Origin: a bacterium
GTDB taxonomy: Bacteria > Krumholzibacteriota > Krumholzibacteriia > LZORAL124-64-63
Direction: 5' to 3'
Length of the DNA: 64,000 nt
Assembly: GCA_016712675.1 (NCBI GenBank)
Contig: JADJQR010000001.1
Location: 744,001 to 808,000, forward strand
Shown here one piece after another: positions 23,990-33,098 of the stretch. The position numbers were made by a program, and so were the translations under genes. The notes beneath the pieces are model-generated. The model saw only the letters and a list, made by a program, of their open reading frames with translations, made no database searches and was not told the origin of the DNA. How positions within the stretch are numbered: the first letter of the stretch is position 1; the number at the start of each line of letters is the position of its first letter.

Positions 23990-24601
23990 ATGTCCAGGCA
24001 AAGCACGATGGTCGCCGCGCTCATCGCGCTGGCGTTGTCCGCAGGAGGTGCGCAGGCCATGGCGCAGACAGGCAAGCAGCAGGCCGTGCTCGGCGGCGGG
24101 TGTTTCTGGTGCCTGGAAGCCGTGTTCCAGCGGCTCAAGGGCGTGGACCTGGTCGAGTCCGGCTACGCCGGCGGCGACGGTCCGGCCGATTACAAGGCTG
24201 TCTGCACAGGGGAGACCGGGCATGCCGAGGTCGTGCGGGTCACCTACGACCCGACCGTGATCGGCTTCGGCGACCTGTTGAACGTGTTCTTCGCAACCCA
24301 CGACCCGACCACGCTCAACCGGCAGGGCGCCGACGTGGGCACGCAGTACCGTTCGGTGGTCTTCTGCCGTGACGCCGCGCAGCGCGCCGAGGCCGAGGCG
24401 AAGGTCGCCGAACTGACGCGCGAGGGCATCTTCCCCAAGCCCATCGTGACCGAGCTGGCCGGCGATGCGGCCTTCCACGTGGCCGAGGACTACCACCAGG
24501 ACTACTACGACAACAACCGCGCGGCGGGCTATTGCCAGGTCGTGATCAACCCGAAGCTGAAGAAGCTGAGGGAGAGGTTCGCGGACAAGCTGAAGGACTG
24601 A
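23990..24601 (+). CDS. msrA: Peptide methionine-S-sulfoxide reductase MsrA, exported
   Basis: The ATG at 23990, with GGGAGG upstream, gives 203 residues. The first 26 form a signal peptide (ending AQAMA), so the enzyme acts outside the cytoplasm. GGGCFWC holds the catalytic Cys38; the family signature DPTTLNRQGADVGTQYRS and the resolving Cys in the AAGYCQ segment follow. It reduces methionine-S-sulfoxide in exported proteins with thiol reductants. An upstream in-frame ATG at 23810 lacks a ribosome site. Confidence 0.95.
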   Translation: MSRQSTMVAALIALALSAGGAQAMAQTGKQQAVLGGGCFWCLEAVFQRLKGVDLVESGYAGGDGPADYKAVCTGETGHAEVVRVTYDPTVIGFGDLLNVFFATHDPTTLNRQGADVGTQYRSVVFCRDAAQRAEAEAKVAELTREGIFPKPIVTELAGDAAFHVAEDYHQDYYDNNRAAGYCQVVINPKLKKLRERFADKLKD

Positions 24602-24648
24602 GGCGGAAGCGGCGGGCCGTGGCACCAGGCTCACAAGCGGAGGCAGCG

Positions 24649-25059
24649 ATGGCAGCGGGGAAGAGGAAAGTGCCCGGATCCCCGGCGGACATCGATGCCT
24701 TCCTGCTGCACCTCGATCATCCGCACAAGGAAGCGATCAACAGGCTACGGTCCGGCATCATGGACATTGATCCGCGCATCGTCGAAGAGATCAAGTGGAA
24801 CGCGCCCAGCTTCAAGCTGGACGATCACTTCGCCACCTTCAAGCTGCACCCGCCCAGGACGATCCAGATCGTCATGCATACGGGAGCGAAGCCCAAGGCG
24901 CCGCCCCGGGCGTTCACGGTGACCGACCCGCACGGCCTGTTGAAGTGGCCTGCCCAGGACCGCTGCGTGCTGACGCTCCAGTCGTCCGCACAGGCCACGG
25001 AACTCCACGATGACGTCCTCGCCATGGTCCGGGAGTGGATTCGACAGCTCGACCCATGA
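24649..25059 (+). CDS. DUF1801 protein
   Basis: The ATG at 24649 (GCGGAGG upstream) gives 136 residues. The sequence around IVEEIKWNAPSFKL, an iron-chaperone/DUF1801-like core, and the ending TELHDDVLAMVREWIRQLD fit this YdhG-like cytosolic family. The biochemical role is not established. It lies 47 bases after msrA on the same strand and is convergent with the VCBS gene. Confidence 0.85.
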   Translation: MAAGKRKVPGSPADIDAFLLHLDHPHKEAINRLRSGIMDIDPRIVEEIKWNAPSFKLDDHFATFKLHPPRTIQIVMHTGAKPKAPPRAFTVTDPHGLLKWPAQDRCVLTLQSSAQATELHDDVLAMVREWIRQLDP

Positions 25060-25105
25060 GCCCCGATCCGTTGCCCCTGGACCAACAGGCCTGCGTCATC
25101 CAGCC

Positions 25106-28100
25106 TCAGCGGATGAGTGTCATCCGCACGGCCCGCCGGTAGTCGCCGGCCTCCAGCCGGTACAGGTACACGCCCGAAGCCAGTTCGCGGCCGTCGTCGT
25201 CCCGCCCGTCCCAGTCCAGATCGTGCCGGCCCGCCGTGACCACGGAATCCAGGAGCACGCGGACGCGCCGTCCCCGGGCGTCGAAGATCTCGAGCCGCGC
25301 GTGGCCGTCCCTCGGCGAAGTGAAGGACAAGGTCGTGCGCGGGTTGAAGGGGTTCGGCGCGTTCGCGTACAGTACGTACGGCGACGGCGTCACCACGGCC
25401 GCCACGCCGGCCGGCGTCACCATCAGTTCGGCGCTGAACGGCGAGCCGGCGTACCCGGAGCCGATCGACTGCACGCTGCCGTAGACCTGCGTCCACCCGG
25501 CAGGCATCTGCACCGACCACGACAGACTCTGTCCCGCGTTGCCCGGCCGCGCGACCAGGCGGCGGCCGGTCGTCGCCTGGACCTGGCCCGAGCAGATCTC
25601 GCCGCCGCCGGGGGTCGTGCCGAGCCGGACGTTGAAGGTCAGGCCAGCGGACGCGGACTTGGCGACTGCCGGCACGGTCCAGCTCAGGGTGACCACATCG
25701 CCGTCGACGCTCGCGGTCACGTCGGTCGGCTGCGGCGGGGGGCTGGCTGCCGGCGTGGCCCAGTTGCGGTAGATGCGCGTCAGGAACCCGTCGGTCGGGT
25801 TGTAGCCGGCCAGCAGGATGTCGAGTCTGCCGTCGGCGTCGAAGTCGCCCCAGCCGGCCGACCCGTAGATGGTGCCCGGCAGACCGGCTTCCTCGTCCAC
25901 GAACGCCCCGCCGTCGTTGCGATAGACCCGGCTGAGGCGCACTGTGCCGTTCCAGCCCGTCAACAGCAGGTCCAGGTCGCCGTCCGCATCGTAGTCGCCC
26001 CAGTCCACGCTGCCGCCGCCCAGGTCCGGCAGGGCCGCCTGCAGGTCGGTGAACACGCCCGCGTCGTTGCGGTAGACCCGGGTGACGTAGGTGTTGCCCG
26101 GCGCCAGGCCGGTCAGGGCCAGGTCCGGATCGCCGTCGTTGTCGTAGTCGCCCCAGGCGGCGCCGCCGGAATGGACGCTGGCCAGGCCGGCGCCGATGTC
26201 GGTGAACTGGCCGGTCCCGTCGTTGCGGTAGATCCGCGAGGTCACGTTCCCGTTCGACAACTCGCCGCAGAGCACCAGGTCCAGGTCGCCGTCGACATCG
26301 AAGTCGCCCCAGGCGACGGCGCTGGACGACAACGCGGGCAGCCCCGTGGCGATCTCGGTGAACACGCCCGCGCCGTCGTTCCGGTGGATCGCGCCATGGT
26401 ACTGCTCGGGGTTGCCCGGGAAGCCGCGGCCCATGATCAGGATGTCCAGGTCGCCGTCGTTGTCGCAGTCGCCCCAGGCCAGCCCGCGGTCGGCGTAGTC
26501 GCCCAGCAGGCCGGGAATCGAGGTGGCCACGGGGCTGAAGGCGCCGGCGTCGTTGCGATACAGCCGCGTGACGGCCCGCTCTTCCTCGAGGCCGGTATCG
26601 CCGGCCAGCAGGATGTCCAGGTCGCCGTCGTTGTCGTAGTCGCCCCATTCGGCCGAGCCGTGCGAGATGGGCGTCAGCGGCGCCGCGATATCGGTGAACG
26701 CGCTGCCGTCGTTGCGGTACACGCGCGCCGCCTTGCCCGAGGTCATGGCGCCGACGACCAGGATGTCCAGGTCGCCGTCGCCGTCGTAGTCGCCCCAGTC
26801 GACGTCGCCATAGGCGGTGTTCACCAGCCCGGCGGCGATGTCGATGGGCTCGTCGACGACCGCGCCGATGAGCCGCACGTTGTCGAACAGCGGCGCGTGC
26901 GTGTGGCAGCTTCCGGGGAAGAGGAACTGCCAGGCGGCGTCAATGGCGCCCAGGCTGATCTGGATCTCCTCGGCGCCGGCAGGCACGGCGAGCACAAGCC
27001 TGGCATTGAGCCAGTCCTTCTCCGGCCCGTAGTAGACGAGGTTGTCGTTGTACCAGCTCGACACCTCGCCGGCGATGCGGAAACGAGCGCGGTACTTGTA
27101 GTAGAGTTCATTGTTGACCTCGAAATCGCGGTAGACCTGGAACTGAAGCGACACGGCTTCCGGCGGCACAGACAGGGCGCCGCCGTTCTCATCCTGGTCC
27201 AGGCGGATCCACGGCGAGCGCACGTCATTGTGGAAGTACCGGTACGGGAGGTAATAGGGCCCCGAGTCGTCGTCCGTGTTGTACGGCACGACCTCCTGCT
27301 CCGTGGTGCCCGCGCACCCGAAGAACGTCCCGGAACCATTGAAGAACGACCAGAAGTTCGTCCCGTTGTAGATCGCCGGATCCTGCTGCAGGACGTCGTC
27401 GCCCGCGACCAGCCCCGCGTGCAGGCCGAACGGCTGGTCGACCCGCGCCGTCCAGTGTCCGTCCACCGTCATCAGCGCGGCCACGGCTTCCGTCTCGAAG
27501 TCCTGATGGTCCACCACGCCGGTGGCGTCGGTCACGGTAAACTCGTCGATGACGACGGCGCCCAGCGAGTCGACGAAGCCGTCCTCGTCGGACCAGGCGT
27601 TGTCGGAGACGAACCGCAGGCGCAACTGCACCTGACCGTCATGTGCGCCGGCATCGATGGTTCCGTTGAAGCTGCCCTGGCCCAATCCGTCGACCTGGTT
27701 CAGCGTCAGCCAGGTGCTGCCGCCGGATCGGTACTCCAGGTACAGCCAGTCGTAGCCGGTCTCCATGTCATGGCTCGCCAGGCAACTGACCTGCACCTCG
27801 CCGGAGACGACGAACGTCTCCGACTCGAAGTACTGCACCCAGCGGTTCCCGTAGCCCGGCCAGGTGCCACCGGCCATGCCGTCGGGAGAGACCCGCGCGC
27901 CACACCACAGCGAACGGGCGCCCGCCAGCGGCGCGTAGCCGGTCAGCCCGGCGAAGTCGTCGACGTGCCAGAACGGCTCGTCGAGGTACTCGGCGCTGCG
28001 GTCGTGCATGGTCCAGCCCTGCGGGTCCGCGCCGCCCTGGGCGTCATCGAAATCGAAGCGGGCCAGCACCACGCTGTCGACGGTCGCCCGCGCGGTCGGG

Positions 28101-28255
28101 GCGGGCTGTTCGGCGGTGGCCAGGATCGGCGCTGGCAGCCCGGTGCCCGGGCGATTCCGGGCGGCATCAACGCCGGTCGCCACCAGCAGCGCCGCCGCGG
28201 CGACCAGCAGGACCCCCTTGGGCGGCAAACTAGCCCGGCTCATTCGCAGCTTCAT
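25106..28255 (-). CDS. Large secreted VCBS/FG-GAP propeller protein with FlgD-like tail
   Basis: The ATG at 28255 (GAGGTG six bases upstream) gives 1049 residues with a signal peptide. Residues 50-520 hold beta-sandwich, immune-inhibitor-A-like segments (FDFDDAQGG, SCLASHDMETGYDWLYLEY). Residues 525-850 carry seven repeats of the form WGDYDxDGDLDILLxG, each a calcium-binding FG-GAP blade, so a seven-bladed integrin-alpha-like propeller is likely. An Fn3-like domain (VTASVDGDVVTLSWTVP) follows, then the FlgD-like module NAPNPFNPRTTLSF ... GVYLYRLEAG. It is a surface or secreted adhesion protein, possibly a degraded or uncharacterised peptidase relative. No zinc motif was seen. Confidence 0.88.
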   Translation of the reverse strand: MKLRMSRASLPPKGVLLVAAAALLVATGVDAARNRPGTGLPAPILATAEQPAPTARATVDSVVLARFDFDDAQGGADPQGWTMHDRSAEYLDEPFWHVDDFAGLTGYAPLAGARSLWCGARVSPDGMAGGTWPGYGNRWVQYFESETFVVSGEVQVSCLASHDMETGYDWLYLEYRSGGSTWLTLNQVDGLGQGSFNGTIDAGAHDGQVQLRLRFVSDNAWSDEDGFVDSLGAVVIDEFTVTDATGVVDHQDFETEAVAALMTVDGHWTARVDQPFGLHAGLVAGDDVLQQDPAIYNGTNFWSFFNGSGTFFGCAGTTEQEVVPYNTDDDSGPYYLPYRYFHNDVRSPWIRLDQDENGGALSVPPEAVSLQFQVYRDFEVNNELYYKYRARFRIAGEVSSWYNDNLVYYGPEKDWLNARLVLAVPAGAEEIQISLGAIDAAWQFLFPGSCHTHAPLFDNVRLIGAVVDEPIDIAAGLVNTAYGDVDWGDYDGDGDLDILVVGAMTSGKAARVYRNDGSAFTDIAAPLTPISHGSAEWGDYDNDGDLDILLAGDTGLEEERAVTRLYRNDAGAFSPVATSIPGLLGDYADRGLAWGDCDNDGDLDILIMGRGFPGNPEQYHGAIHRNDGAGVFTEIATGLPALSSSAVAWGDFDVDGDLDLVLCGELSNGNVTSRIYRNDGTGQFTDIGAGLASVHSGGAAWGDYDNDGDPDLALTGLAPGNTYVTRVYRNDAGVFTDLQAALPDLGGGSVDWGDYDADGDLDLLLTGWNGTVRLSRVYRNDGGAFVDEEAGLPGTIYGSAGWGDFDADGRLDILLAGYNPTDGFLTRIYRNWATPAASPPPQPTDVTASVDGDVVTLSWTVPAVAKSASAGLTFNVRLGTTPGGGEICSGQVQATTGRRLVARPGNAGQSLSWSVQMPAGWTQVYGSVQSIGSGYAGSPFSAELMVTPAGVAAVVTPSPYVLYANAPNPFNPRTTLSFTSPRDGHARLEIFDARGRRVRVLLDSVVTAGRHDLDWDGRDDDGRELASGVYLYRLEAGDYRRAVRMTLIR

Positions 28256-28445
28256 GGCGACACCTCGTGTTCGATGCATGCAGACTCCTGCTTCCGGTCG
28301 GTTTCCGGACCCTAGCACGAGCGCCGTCGACAATACCAACAAATTAGATATGACATAGCCGGTTAATCTCCCGTTCGACGTGAGCGCGTCATCACCGACC
28401 TGGCGAGTCGGGCAGCATGGCCGCGTCGCACCGCCGCGTGTCACC

Positions 28446-28473
28446 TTCGCAACTGCCCGCCGTGTGGTATCGT
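28446..28473 (+). promoter_or_regulatory. Weak candidate promoter of the C10 peptidase gene
   Basis: TTCGCA, 16 bases, TATCGT, 51 bases before the ATG at 28525. The divergent gap from 28256 to 28524 also holds an AT-rich patch (28325-28365) that may serve the VCBS gene. Confidence 0.3.
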
Positions 28474-28524
28474 ACCCTGATGATCGGGCGTTGGCTTGGC
28501 CCCCCATCTGGACAGAGGTCGGAC

Positions 28525-29976
28525 ATGTTGATCCCGCGCATCCTGGCCGCCTTGTCACTGTTGACCGCCGTTGCCGCCTCTGCGTCGCCCGTCGACGCTC
28601 CGGAGGCCCGCGCCGTCGCCGTCGCCCAGCTTGCCCGCCTTGATGCCCGCGGCCATGCCGTCGCCTGGCAGGACGACGTCATCCATGACGGCCGGGTCGT
28701 GGCCCGCGTGCACGGGCTTGCGCCCGTCGGGTACGTGGTGGTCGCCGCCGACAGCGACCTGCCGCCGGTGGTGGCCTACTCGCTCGAATCGTCCTATCCC
28801 CGTGGCGATGGCCCCAACCCGCTACGAGCGATACTCGCCGCCGACCTCGCCTGCCGGCTGAACGCCGCGACGCTGATCGACGCCGAAGTCGCAGCGCGTT
28901 GGCACGCCCAGTGGGACAATCTGCGCGACGGCAAGGCGCAGCCTGTGCGGTTCGAGCAATGGCCCCCGGCGGGCTCGACGCCGACCGGCGGCTGGCTGCT
29001 CACCAACTGGACGCAGAACGCACCCTACAACGATCTCTGTCCGGTGGATCTGGCGCGCGGCGGCGCGCGCAGCGTCGCCGGCTGTCCCGCCGTTGCCATG
29101 GCCATGATCCTGGACTACCACGGCACCCTGCAGGGCACGGTGTTCGACGACGGCGACCGCTACTGGCACGCCTACGCCGGGAACAACTACTGGATCCCCG
29201 ACGCGGCTGCGCGATACGGGTTCCCGACCTTCGAGGTCCTGAACGGCTGCCTGCAGACCCTGGGTGCGCACTGGGAAGCCGGCACGCCCCTGACCAACAC
29301 GGACAAGGCGGCGCTGGTCTTCGCCTGCGGTACTGCCGCGAGCCAGGTCTACAGCGCGGCCGGTTCCGGGACCTTCGCGGTCGCTCAGGCGTATGCCGCC
29401 TTCGTGCGCTGCGGCTTCACCTCGGCGCGCCTGGTGCTCGAGGCGGACCCTGACCTGTACGCCGATCTGCGCGCACAGATGCAGAGCGCCCGCCCGGCCC
29501 ACCTTGCGGTCGTCGACCCGTCATGGTCCATGGGCCATAACCTCGTCGTCGACGGCTACAACGCCGATGACTTCTACCACCTCAACTTCGGCTGGGGCGG
29601 CCCCTACAACGGCTGGTATCGCCTGCCGCAGGAGATGCCGTACGGGTTGACGGTCGTCGAAGGCCTCATCCTCGATATTGCCCCCACGGTGTCGGCGGTC
29701 GCGAACCCGACCCCGGGCACGTTGTCCATCGCGAGCCACCCCAACCCGTTCAATCCCCTGACCGTGATCCGCTTCACGGCGCCTGTCGGCGGGCGCGCGC
29801 GCCTGACGGTTTACGATCTTGCCGGACGGCGGTTGGCGGTGCTTCTGGATGGCGATGTCACGGCTGGCACGCACGCGGTCCCCTGGCAGGCCCGGGATCT
29901 CGCGAGTGGCGTCTATCTCGCGCGCGTGGAGATCGGCAACCTGGCGGCAACGGCGCGAATGGTCCTGGTGAGGTAG
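28525..29976 (+). CDS. Streptopain-like C10 cysteine peptidase with FlgD-like tail
   Basis: The ATG at 28525 (AGAGGT upstream) gives 483 residues. After a signal peptide (ending ASA|SPV) comes a propeptide of about 130 residues (VVARVHGLAPVGYVVVAADS, typical of the C10 inhibitor segment). The catalytic Cys187 lies in RSVAGCPAVAMAMILDYH and the catalytic His338 in MGHNLVVDGYN. FGWGGPYNGWY follows as in streptopain. The C terminus is the FlgD-like module SHPNPFNPLTVIRF ... GVYLARVEIG. It is likely a secreted protease of broad specificity. It is divergent from the VCBS gene, which shares the same C-terminal tag. Confidence 0.92.
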   Translation: MLIPRILAALSLLTAVAASASPVDAPEARAVAVAQLARLDARGHAVAWQDDVIHDGRVVARVHGLAPVGYVVVAADSDLPPVVAYSLESSYPRGDGPNPLRAILAADLACRLNAATLIDAEVAARWHAQWDNLRDGKAQPVRFEQWPPAGSTPTGGWLLTNWTQNAPYNDLCPVDLARGGARSVAGCPAVAMAMILDYHGTLQGTVFDDGDRYWHAYAGNNYWIPDAAARYGFPTFEVLNGCLQTLGAHWEAGTPLTNTDKAALVFACGTAASQVYSAAGSGTFAVAQAYAAFVRCGFTSARLVLEADPDLYADLRAQMQSARPAHLAVVDPSWSMGHNLVVDGYNADDFYHLNFGWGGPYNGWYRLPQEMPYGLTVVEGLILDIAPTVSAVANPTPGTLSIASHPNPFNPLTVIRFTAPVGGRARLTVYDLAGRRLAVLLDGDVTAGTHAVPWQARDLASGVYLARVEIGNLAATARMVLVR

Positions 29977-30049
29977 GAATCGGGGGGCAGGGTGCACGCG
30001 GGCGGACCGCGTCGTCGCAACACGCGTACCGGTCCCGAGCGGGGTATTC

Positions 30050-30850
30050 ATGCGTTTCGGCTGGCTCTCGGACATCCACCTCGAGTTCCTGGACCGCGAC
30101 GCGATCGACGCGTTCATCGTGAAATTGCGCCGGCACGATGTCGACGCCTGGCTCGTGACCGGCGATATCGGCGTCGCGTCGTCGCTCACGGACCACCTGC
30201 GCCGGTTCGATGCCTCGCTGGCGGTGCCGGTCTGCTTCACGCTCGGCAACCACGACCACTATGGCGGTTCGGTTGTCGACGTCGAGCGCGAGATGCGTGC
30301 CTGCGTGGCCACTGCCTCACGCCTGGTCTGGCTCGCCGGTTCGGAGCCGACGGTGATGGGCGGCAAGGTCGCGATCGTCGGCGACGACACCTGGGCTGAT
30401 GCCCGCTACGGCAATGCCCGCGCCACGCCTGTCCTGCTGAACGACTTCTTCCGCATTGCCGACCTGAAGGGTCTCGACCGCGCCGCGCTCCTGAAAACGC
30501 TCGCGCACCTCGCCGACGCCGCCGTCGCCCGCCTCGAGGCCAGGCTGCGGGCGGCCGCCGGCATGTGTCCGGAGGTGGTGGTGCTGACGCACGTGCCGCC
30601 GTTCCGCGAGGCCGCCTGGCACGAAGGGCGGCCCAGCGACGACGACTGGGTGCCCTGGTTCGCGTGCCGGGCACTCGGCGAGGCGATCCTGCGGGTGGCG
30701 CACGGCCACCCCGAGGTGTCGTTCCTCGTGCTCTGCGGACACACGCATGGGGAGGGCGAGTACCGGCCGGCGGCCAACGTGACGGTGCTGACCGCGGCGG
30801 CGGAGTACGGCGCGCCTGAGGTGCAGCGGATCCTGGAGATCGGATCGTAG
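30050..30850 (+). CDS. Calcineurin-like metallophosphoesterase
   Basis: The 266-residue cytosolic protein has the metal-binding motifs in order: SDIHLEF (residue 7 on), VTGDIG, GNHDHYGG, THVPPF and GHTHGEG. These give the D-x-H, GD, GNHD and GHTH ligands of the two-metal phosphoesterase fold. The substrate (nucleotide, phosphoprotein or nucleic acid) cannot be told. It starts 73 bases after the C10 peptidase stop and is convergent with the carbonic anhydrase gene. Confidence 0.92.
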   Translation: MRFGWLSDIHLEFLDRDAIDAFIVKLRRHDVDAWLVTGDIGVASSLTDHLRRFDASLAVPVCFTLGNHDHYGGSVVDVEREMRACVATASRLVWLAGSEPTVMGGKVAIVGDDTWADARYGNARATPVLLNDFFRIADLKGLDRAALLKTLAHLADAAVARLEARLRAAAGMCPEVVVLTHVPPFREAAWHEGRPSDDDWVPWFACRALGEAILRVAHGHPEVSFLVLCGHTHGEGEYRPAANVTVLTAAAEYGAPEVQRILEIGS

Positions 30851-30935
30851 GGTGCGAGTGGCGCGGGCACTTGTGCCGGCGCAAGTGCCGCCCCGCCGAG
30901 TGCCCGCTCGTTCCGCCCGCGTCGCGCGATACCGC

Positions 30936-32534
30936 TCAGTGCGCGCCGTGCCCGCCGTTGGACGCATGCAGCGCCTGCGGGGCGGGCTCGTCGAAGAACT
31001 CGACCACTCCTGTGTCCAGGTCGTAGCGCGCGCCCACGACCAACAGTTCGCCCTTCTCGACGAGCCCGGCCAGGATCGGCCGGCTTGTGCGCAGCTGCTT
31101 GGCCGTCAGCTCGATGTTGGCCAGCATGGTGCCCTCGACCAGGTCGCCGTGCACCGGCCGGGCCAGGGCCACGGCCGGCTGCAGGGCGTCCATCAGCGCC
31201 GGCAGGTGGCCCGGCAGCTGTCCGCCCTTGACCGCCGCGGTGACGGCGCCGCAGCGCTCGTGCCCGAGCACCACCACCAGCCTGGTGCCCAGGTGCTCGG
31301 CCGCATACTCGATCGAGGCGATGCGCGCGTCGTCGGCCACGTTGCCGGCCACACGCACCACGAAGAGGTCGCCCAGGCCCTGGTCGAACAGGACCTCCGG
31401 CGGTACCCGCGAGTCGGAGCAGCACAGCACGATCGCCAGCGGCGCCTGGCCCGTGGCCAGCTGCACCCGTCGCGTCTGGTCCTGGCGCGGCCACGCCTGG
31501 CCGGCGGACGCGAAGCGGCGATTGCCCTCGACCAGCCTGTCCAGCGCCTGGTGCCCGTCCAGCCCCGCGTGATGCGGCGCCGGGTCGACGATCTCGACCA
31601 CGCCCGTGTCCAGGTCGTAGCGGGCGCCGACCACCTTCAGTTCGCCGGCCGCCACCAGGTCCGCCAGGATCGGCGCGCTGCCGCGCACACGGGCGGCCGT
31701 CAGCTCGACGTTCGCCAGCATGGCGCCCTCGACCGGGTCGCCGTGGGCCTCGTGGCGCGCGCTGACCGCCGGCTGCAGCGCCTCCATCAGGGTCGGCAGG
31801 TGGCCGGGCAGGTGCCCGCCCTGCACGGCCGCGGTCACGGCGCCGCAGCGTTCGTGCCCGAGCACCATCACGAGCTTCGTGCCAAGATGCTCGGCGGCGT
31901 ACTCGATGCTGGCCAGGCCCAGGTCGTCGACGACGTTGCCTGCCACGCGCACCACGAACAGGTCGCCCAGTCCCTGGTCGAAGACGACTTCCGGCGGCAC
32001 CCGCGAATCAGAACAGCTGATGATGACGGCAAACGGCGCCTGCCCGCCGGCCAGCGCCGACAGGCGGCCGGCATCCTGGTGCGGATGCCGCTGGCTTGCG
32101 GCGGTGAAGCGCGCGTTGCCCTCGAGCAGCCGGGCCAGCGCCTCGTCGGCCGCGATACCGTCGGGGGCGGCGTGGGCGGTGTTGTCGTGCGCGGGAGTGG
32201 CGTGTGCCGTCCCGGCAGGCGCGCCCGGCGCCGGGCTCGCGGCATGGCCGGGCGTGGCGTGCGCCGAGGCCGTGTGTTCGGTATCGGTGGCCGCGTGGTC
32301 GCCGTGCGCGCCCAGCGCCGCCGCATGCTCCACCTGGCCATGCTCCGCTAGGCCATGCGCCTGCTCCCCGTGCGCCGCCGCCGCCGGCACGGCGTGCGGG
32401 TCATCCCCGCGCCGCGCGCCGGGCCGGTGTCCGGCCGGGTCATGACCCCCGGGCCACACGGGCACCTGGGCCCCGGCAGGGCGGAAGGCGGCCAGCAGCA
32501 GCGCTGCGGCCGCGATGGCAAGTCTGCGGTTCAT
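30936..32534 (-). CDS. Secreted double-domain beta-carbonic anhydrase with His-rich spacer
   Basis: The ATG at 32534 (GGGAGGA upstream) gives 532 residues. A signal peptide (ending RPAGA) is followed by about 100 residues rich in His, Ala and Gly. Then come two complete beta-carbonic anhydrase domains in tandem. Domain 1 has CSDSR with Cys174 and HERC at 227-230; domain 2 has CSDSR with Cys372 and HERC at 425-428. The zinc Cys-His-Cys set and the Asp-Arg dyad are intact in both. The two domains are exactly 198 residues apart and close in sequence, so they arose by duplication. The enzyme would interconvert CO2 and bicarbonate in the periplasm. The His-rich spacer may hold zinc. One polypeptide may fold as the normal dimer. 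Confidence 0.92.
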   Translation of the reverse strand: MNRRLAIAAAALLLAAFRPAGAQVPVWPGGHDPAGHRPGARRGDDPHAVPAAAAHGEQAHGLAEHGQVEHAAALGAHGDHAATDTEHTASAHATPGHAASPAPGAPAGTAHATPAHDNTAHAAPDGIAADEALARLLEGNARFTAASQRHPHQDAGRLSALAGGQAPFAVIISCSDSRVPPEVVFDQGLGDLFVVRVAGNVVDDLGLASIEYAAEHLGTKLVMVLGHERCGAVTAAVQGGHLPGHLPTLMEALQPAVSARHEAHGDPVEGAMLANVELTAARVRGSAPILADLVAAGELKVVGARYDLDTGVVEIVDPAPHHAGLDGHQALDRLVEGNRRFASAGQAWPRQDQTRRVQLATGQAPLAIVLCCSDSRVPPEVLFDQGLGDLFVVRVAGNVADDARIASIEYAAEHLGTRLVVVLGHERCGAVTAAVKGGQLPGHLPALMDALQPAVALARPVHGDLVEGTMLANIELTAKQLRTSRPILAGLVEKGELLVVGARYDLDTGVVEFFDEPAPQALHASNGGHGAH

Positions 32535-32609
32535 GCGGAAGTCCTCCCGTGAGCGGGCCCGTGAAGGGATCGGCGCCCGGGCGGGATCGCTTTAGCCTGC
32601 GCTACGGGT

Positions 32610-33068
32610 TCAGCGGGGGGAGCCGCGGCGGATCGCCTGGACCATCTGGTCGAGCTGCTGGAGGAAGAGCGATCGATCCTTCGCCGAGAAGGGCGGTGGC
32701 CCACCCATCATGATGCCCTGCTCGCGCAACTGCTTGAGCAGCTGACGGCTGGCCAGCGCGTCACCCACGTTCGCGGGCGTGAACGGGCGGCCGTTGTGGC
32801 CCAGGACCCGCGCGCCCTTGTCCAGGCAGCGAGCGGCCAGGGGGATGTCGCCGGTAATCACGATGTCGTCCAGGCCGGCCTGCTCGACGATCCAGTCGTC
32901 GGCCCCGTCGAGGCCCTGCTCCACGACCACCAGTTTCGCGCGCCCGGAGCCCGGCACCCGCATGTACTGGTTGGCCACCAGCGTCACAGGCAGGTCGTAG
33001 CGCGTGGCGACCTTGTCGACCTCCGCCTTGACGGGGCAGGCGTCGGCGTCGACGTAGATGTGGAGCAC
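32610..33068 (-). CDS. YaiI/YqxD-family (DUF188, UPF0178) protein
   Basis: The GTG at 33068, with GGGGAGG five bases upstream, gives 152 residues. The start IYVDADACPVK and the motifs DDIVITGDIPLA and GRPFTPANVGDAL are the family signatures; the Asp residues suggest a PIN-like metal-dependent nuclease fold. The function is unproven. It begins 30 bases after the symporter stop, so it is probably the last gene of the ogt-symporter unit. Confidence 0.92.
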   Translation of the reverse strand: MLHIYVDADACPVKAEVDKVATRYDLPVTLVANQYMRVPGSGRAKLVVVEQGLDGADDWIVEQAGLDDIVITGDIPLAARCLDKGARVLGHNGRPFTPANVGDALASRQLLKQLREQGIMMGGPPPFSAKDRSLFLQQLDQMVQAIRRGSPR

Positions 33069-33098
33069 AAGGCCTCCCCGCGGGCGCGGCCGCGCCCG

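Noticed and set aside
20411-24634. A 1407-codon open frame on the minus strand
   Set aside because: It lies antisense to five well-identified genes (cytochrome lipoprotein to msrA) and its protein is low-complexity Arg/Gly/Ala/Val with no domain. It is a GC-rich shadow frame.
25780-26820. DNA repeats with about 150-base period
   Set aside because: They are fully explained by the seven FG-GAP repeats of the encoded protein.
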